A stretch of 15,833 bases of DNA from Bordetella parapertussis (GTDB lineage: Bacteria; Pseudomonadota; Gammaproteobacteria; Burkholderiales; SG8-41): contig CAMBSS010000099.1 of assembly GCA_945870465.1 (NCBI GenBank), positions 1-15,833 of the forward strand. The letters run 5' to 3'. The notes under the pieces are model-generated. The model did not search any database, was not told the DNA's origin, and saw only the letters and a list, made by a program, of their open reading frames with translations. Shown in pieces: positions 14,145 through 15,833 of the stretch (within the stretch, counting starts at the first letter, position 1; every line of letters begins with the position of its first letter). The translations under genes and the position numbers were made by a program.

Positions 14145-15833
14145 TTATTTGGCCGCGTAGGTGATGAACTCTTCCGGACTGACGCGGATCGCAGCGCCGG
14201 TCGGACATGCGCGCACGCAAGCCGGGCCGCCCGACAAACTTTTGCACAGGTCGCACTTGACGGCTTTCTTGCCCATCTCGGCGTCGTGGTAATGCGGTTC
14301 GCAGCCGGGTTCGGTCGTCATTCCCGTCATCAACCATGCCCACAAACTCGGCACCTGCCGCTTCGGGTCGACCTGTGCCAACTGAATCACGCCATACGGG
14401 CAATTACGCACGCAATTGCCGCAGCCGATACAGGTCGATTCGATGAACACCTCGCCGTTCGGATTGCGGTGAATCGCATCGGGCGGGCAATCTTTCATAC
14501 AGTGCGGATTCTCGCAATGCCGGCATGAAGTCGGAACGTGTATGTTCGCGAACGTCGGGCCGGCCTGGCGATCCAGCCGCGAGGTGCCGTCGTGAACATC
14601 AGCGCACGCCTTTTCGCAATTGTCGCACCGCACGCACAGGCTCTCGTCGATCAGCAGCACGTCCGTGCCCTCGCCCAGCCCCTGGCCGATAAAAAAGCTG
14701 ATCAGGCTGCCCGGATCCGGCTCGGTCTCGCGCTGCACGTTTTTCGACAGGCGCTCGAGTACGCGCGCCTCCATACCACCGCGCAACGTCTGGTTGCGGC
14801 TGAGCACTTCGTTAAACGTCTCGGCCAACAACATAATTGTTTCGCAATTGACCGCCGCGCGCGCCGTCGCCGAGCGCTTGGCATCCGACGACAGCAACGC
14901 CATCTCGCCGATATAGTTGCCCGCCGCGACGTACGATAGCACCACCTCTTTGCCGCCGAGGATGCGCGAAATCGTCACCGAACCGCGGCGTATGAGATGC
15001 AAGCCGTCCGCGACGTCGCCCTCCTTGAATATCGTAGTGCCCGCCGGATAGCTCTTGATCGTCGCGCCCCTGATCATCTCGTCCATGTCGGCTTCCGACA
15101 CGAACGGCGCGATCTGCGTGCGCACCGCGCGCCGCAGCGACGTCTCGTCGATTTGACGACGCACCGACTCTATGCTCGCGATCAATTTCAGCATCGAACG
15201 CCGCGGCGTTTCAATCATTACGCAGCTGGCGCCGGCCCGCACCGTACTGGTTCGCCGACGACCGGACAATAGTCCCATCTCGCCGAAAAACTGGCCGCGC
15301 TTCAAACTCACCGTTTTGACCTTGCCGTCTTTGTCCGGCACTTCGATCAATACCTCGCCATCGACGATCGAATAAAACGAATTGGTGTAATCGTCCTTCT
15401 GGAAGATCGTTTCGCCGCTGGCGGGAGAGCGCACATCGCTGTCTATCATAAATTCGCGCAACTGCAGCGTGGTGAGGTCCTTGAACAGCGGGACGCTGGT
15501 CTGGATCAGCGCCAGCGCATCGGACACGTTTTTCGCGCGATTGAAATTCTTGAACTTGGCCTTCAACAGATCTTCGTCGGCCGGCTCCACCGGGTTGCCG
15601 AGTATGTATTCGACCACCTCGAAGCCCTGGTTCATCGCCTGCTTGATGAGCGGATAGCCGCCCAGCGCGCCAATGATAAAAAGCCCGGGCACGTTCGATT
15701 CGTAGGTCGCCGACACCTGCGGCACCGCTTCCATGGTCTGATTCGGGAACTGGATGCCGAAACTTTCAACCAGTTTGCGCGGCGGAATGGCGCCCAGCCG
15801 CGCAATCACACGGTTGCACGCAATATTCTCGAC
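14145..15833 (-). CDS. Flavoprotein / double cyclic-nucleotide-binding / four-[4Fe-4S] ferredoxin fusion protein, C-terminal part
   Basis: The frame is open to the window's right edge (VENIACNR precedes the GTG at 15809), so the N-terminus is missing; 562 residues are visible. Numbering from the first visible residue: 1-80 is the C-terminal end of a thioredoxin-reductase-like FAD/NAD(P)H oxidoreductase (YESNVPGLFIIGALGGYPLIKQAMNQG). Two cNMP-binding domains follow at about 114-225 and 240-350. Both keep the phosphate-binding cassette: FGEMGLLSGRRRTST (E185, R192-194) and IGEMALLSSDAKRSAT (E310, R320). The final part has sixteen cysteines in four sets (400/403/406/410, 437/440/445/449, 468/471/474/478, 527/530/539/543). 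This is the pattern of DmsB/HybA-type ferredoxin subunits with four [4Fe-4S] clusters. No HTH or membrane segment is seen. It is probably a soluble electron-transfer protein gated by a cyclic nucleotide; partner and substrate are unknown. Confidence 0.85.
   Translation of the reverse strand, partial: VENIACNRVIARLGAIPPRKLVESFGIQFPNQTMEAVPQVSATYESNVPGLFIIGALGGYPLIKQAMNQGFEVVEYILGNPVEPADEDLLKAKFKNFNRAKNVSDALALIQTSVPLFKDLTTLQLREFMIDSDVRSPASGETIFQKDDYTNSFYSIVDGEVLIEVPDKDGKVKTVSLKRGQFFGEMGLLSGRRRTSTVRAGASCVMIETPRRSMLKLIASIESVRRQIDETSLRRAVRTQIAPFVSEADMDEMIRGATIKSYPAGTTIFKEGDVADGLHLIRRGSVTISRILGGKEVVLSYVAAGNYIGEMALLSSDAKRSATARAAVNCETIMLLAETFNEVLSRNQTLRGGMEARVLERLSKNVQRETEPDPGSLISFFIGQGLGEGTDVLLIDESLCVRCDNCEKACADVHDGTSRLDRQAGPTFANIHVPTSCRHCENPHCMKDCPPDAIHRNPNGEVFIESTCIGCGNCVRNCPYGVIQLAQVDPKRQVPSLWAWLMTGMTTEPGCEPHYHDAEMGKKAVKCDLCKSLSGGPACVRACPTGAAIRVSPEEFITYAAK

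Overview
The window is a nearly complete type II secretion system (T2SS, general secretory pathway) locus, flanked by two partial genes that run off the ends. The GC-rich sequence, the short PDZ-less GspC, the GspA type (ATPase, C39-like and peptidoglycan-binding domains) and the separate gspAB pair all point to a Gram-negative Pseudomonadota. A betaproteobacterium is most likely, but that is inferred from gene style and not proven. No tRNA, rRNA, CRISPR array, insertion sequence or phage gene was seen.

Layout from left to right. (1) 2-484, plus strand: the C-terminal end of a probable HD-domain phosphohydrolase. (2) 734-3044, plus strand: gspA and gspB, the pair that helps the secretin assemble through peptidoglycan. 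(3) 8411-3055, minus strand: gspG-H-I-J-K-L-M-N, covering the major and minor pseudopilins and the inner-membrane platform proteins; most adjacent genes share 4-bp stop/start overlaps. (4) 8412-8591: a divergent regulatory region between gspG and gspC with an AT-rich patch of short palindromes. (5) 8592-14010, plus strand: gspC-D-E-F, encoding the inner-membrane connector, outer-membrane secretin, secretion ATPase and platform protein. (6) 14145-15833, minus strand: the C-terminal part of a large redox fusion protein with a flavoprotein tail, two cyclic-nucleotide-binding domains and four predicted [4Fe-4S] clusters.

Together the T2SS genes supply the whole trans-envelope machine. GspE hydrolyses ATP on the cytoplasmic face of the GspF/L/M platform. 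This drives growth of a GspG pseudopilus tipped by H/I/J/K, which pushes folded periplasmic proteins through the GspD secretin. GspC links platform to secretin, and GspA/B assist secretin placement. The prepilin peptidase (gspO/pilD) needed to process G-K is not here and must lie elsewhere; no pilotin gene (gspS) was seen.

The points most worth a second look are the absence of any transmembrane segment in GspA, the redox/cyclic-nucleotide fusion protein at the right end, and the palindromic divergent promoter region. Gaps: 485-733 holds no convincing gene and presumably carries the gspA promoter; 14011-14144 is a convergent gap with no convincing terminator.
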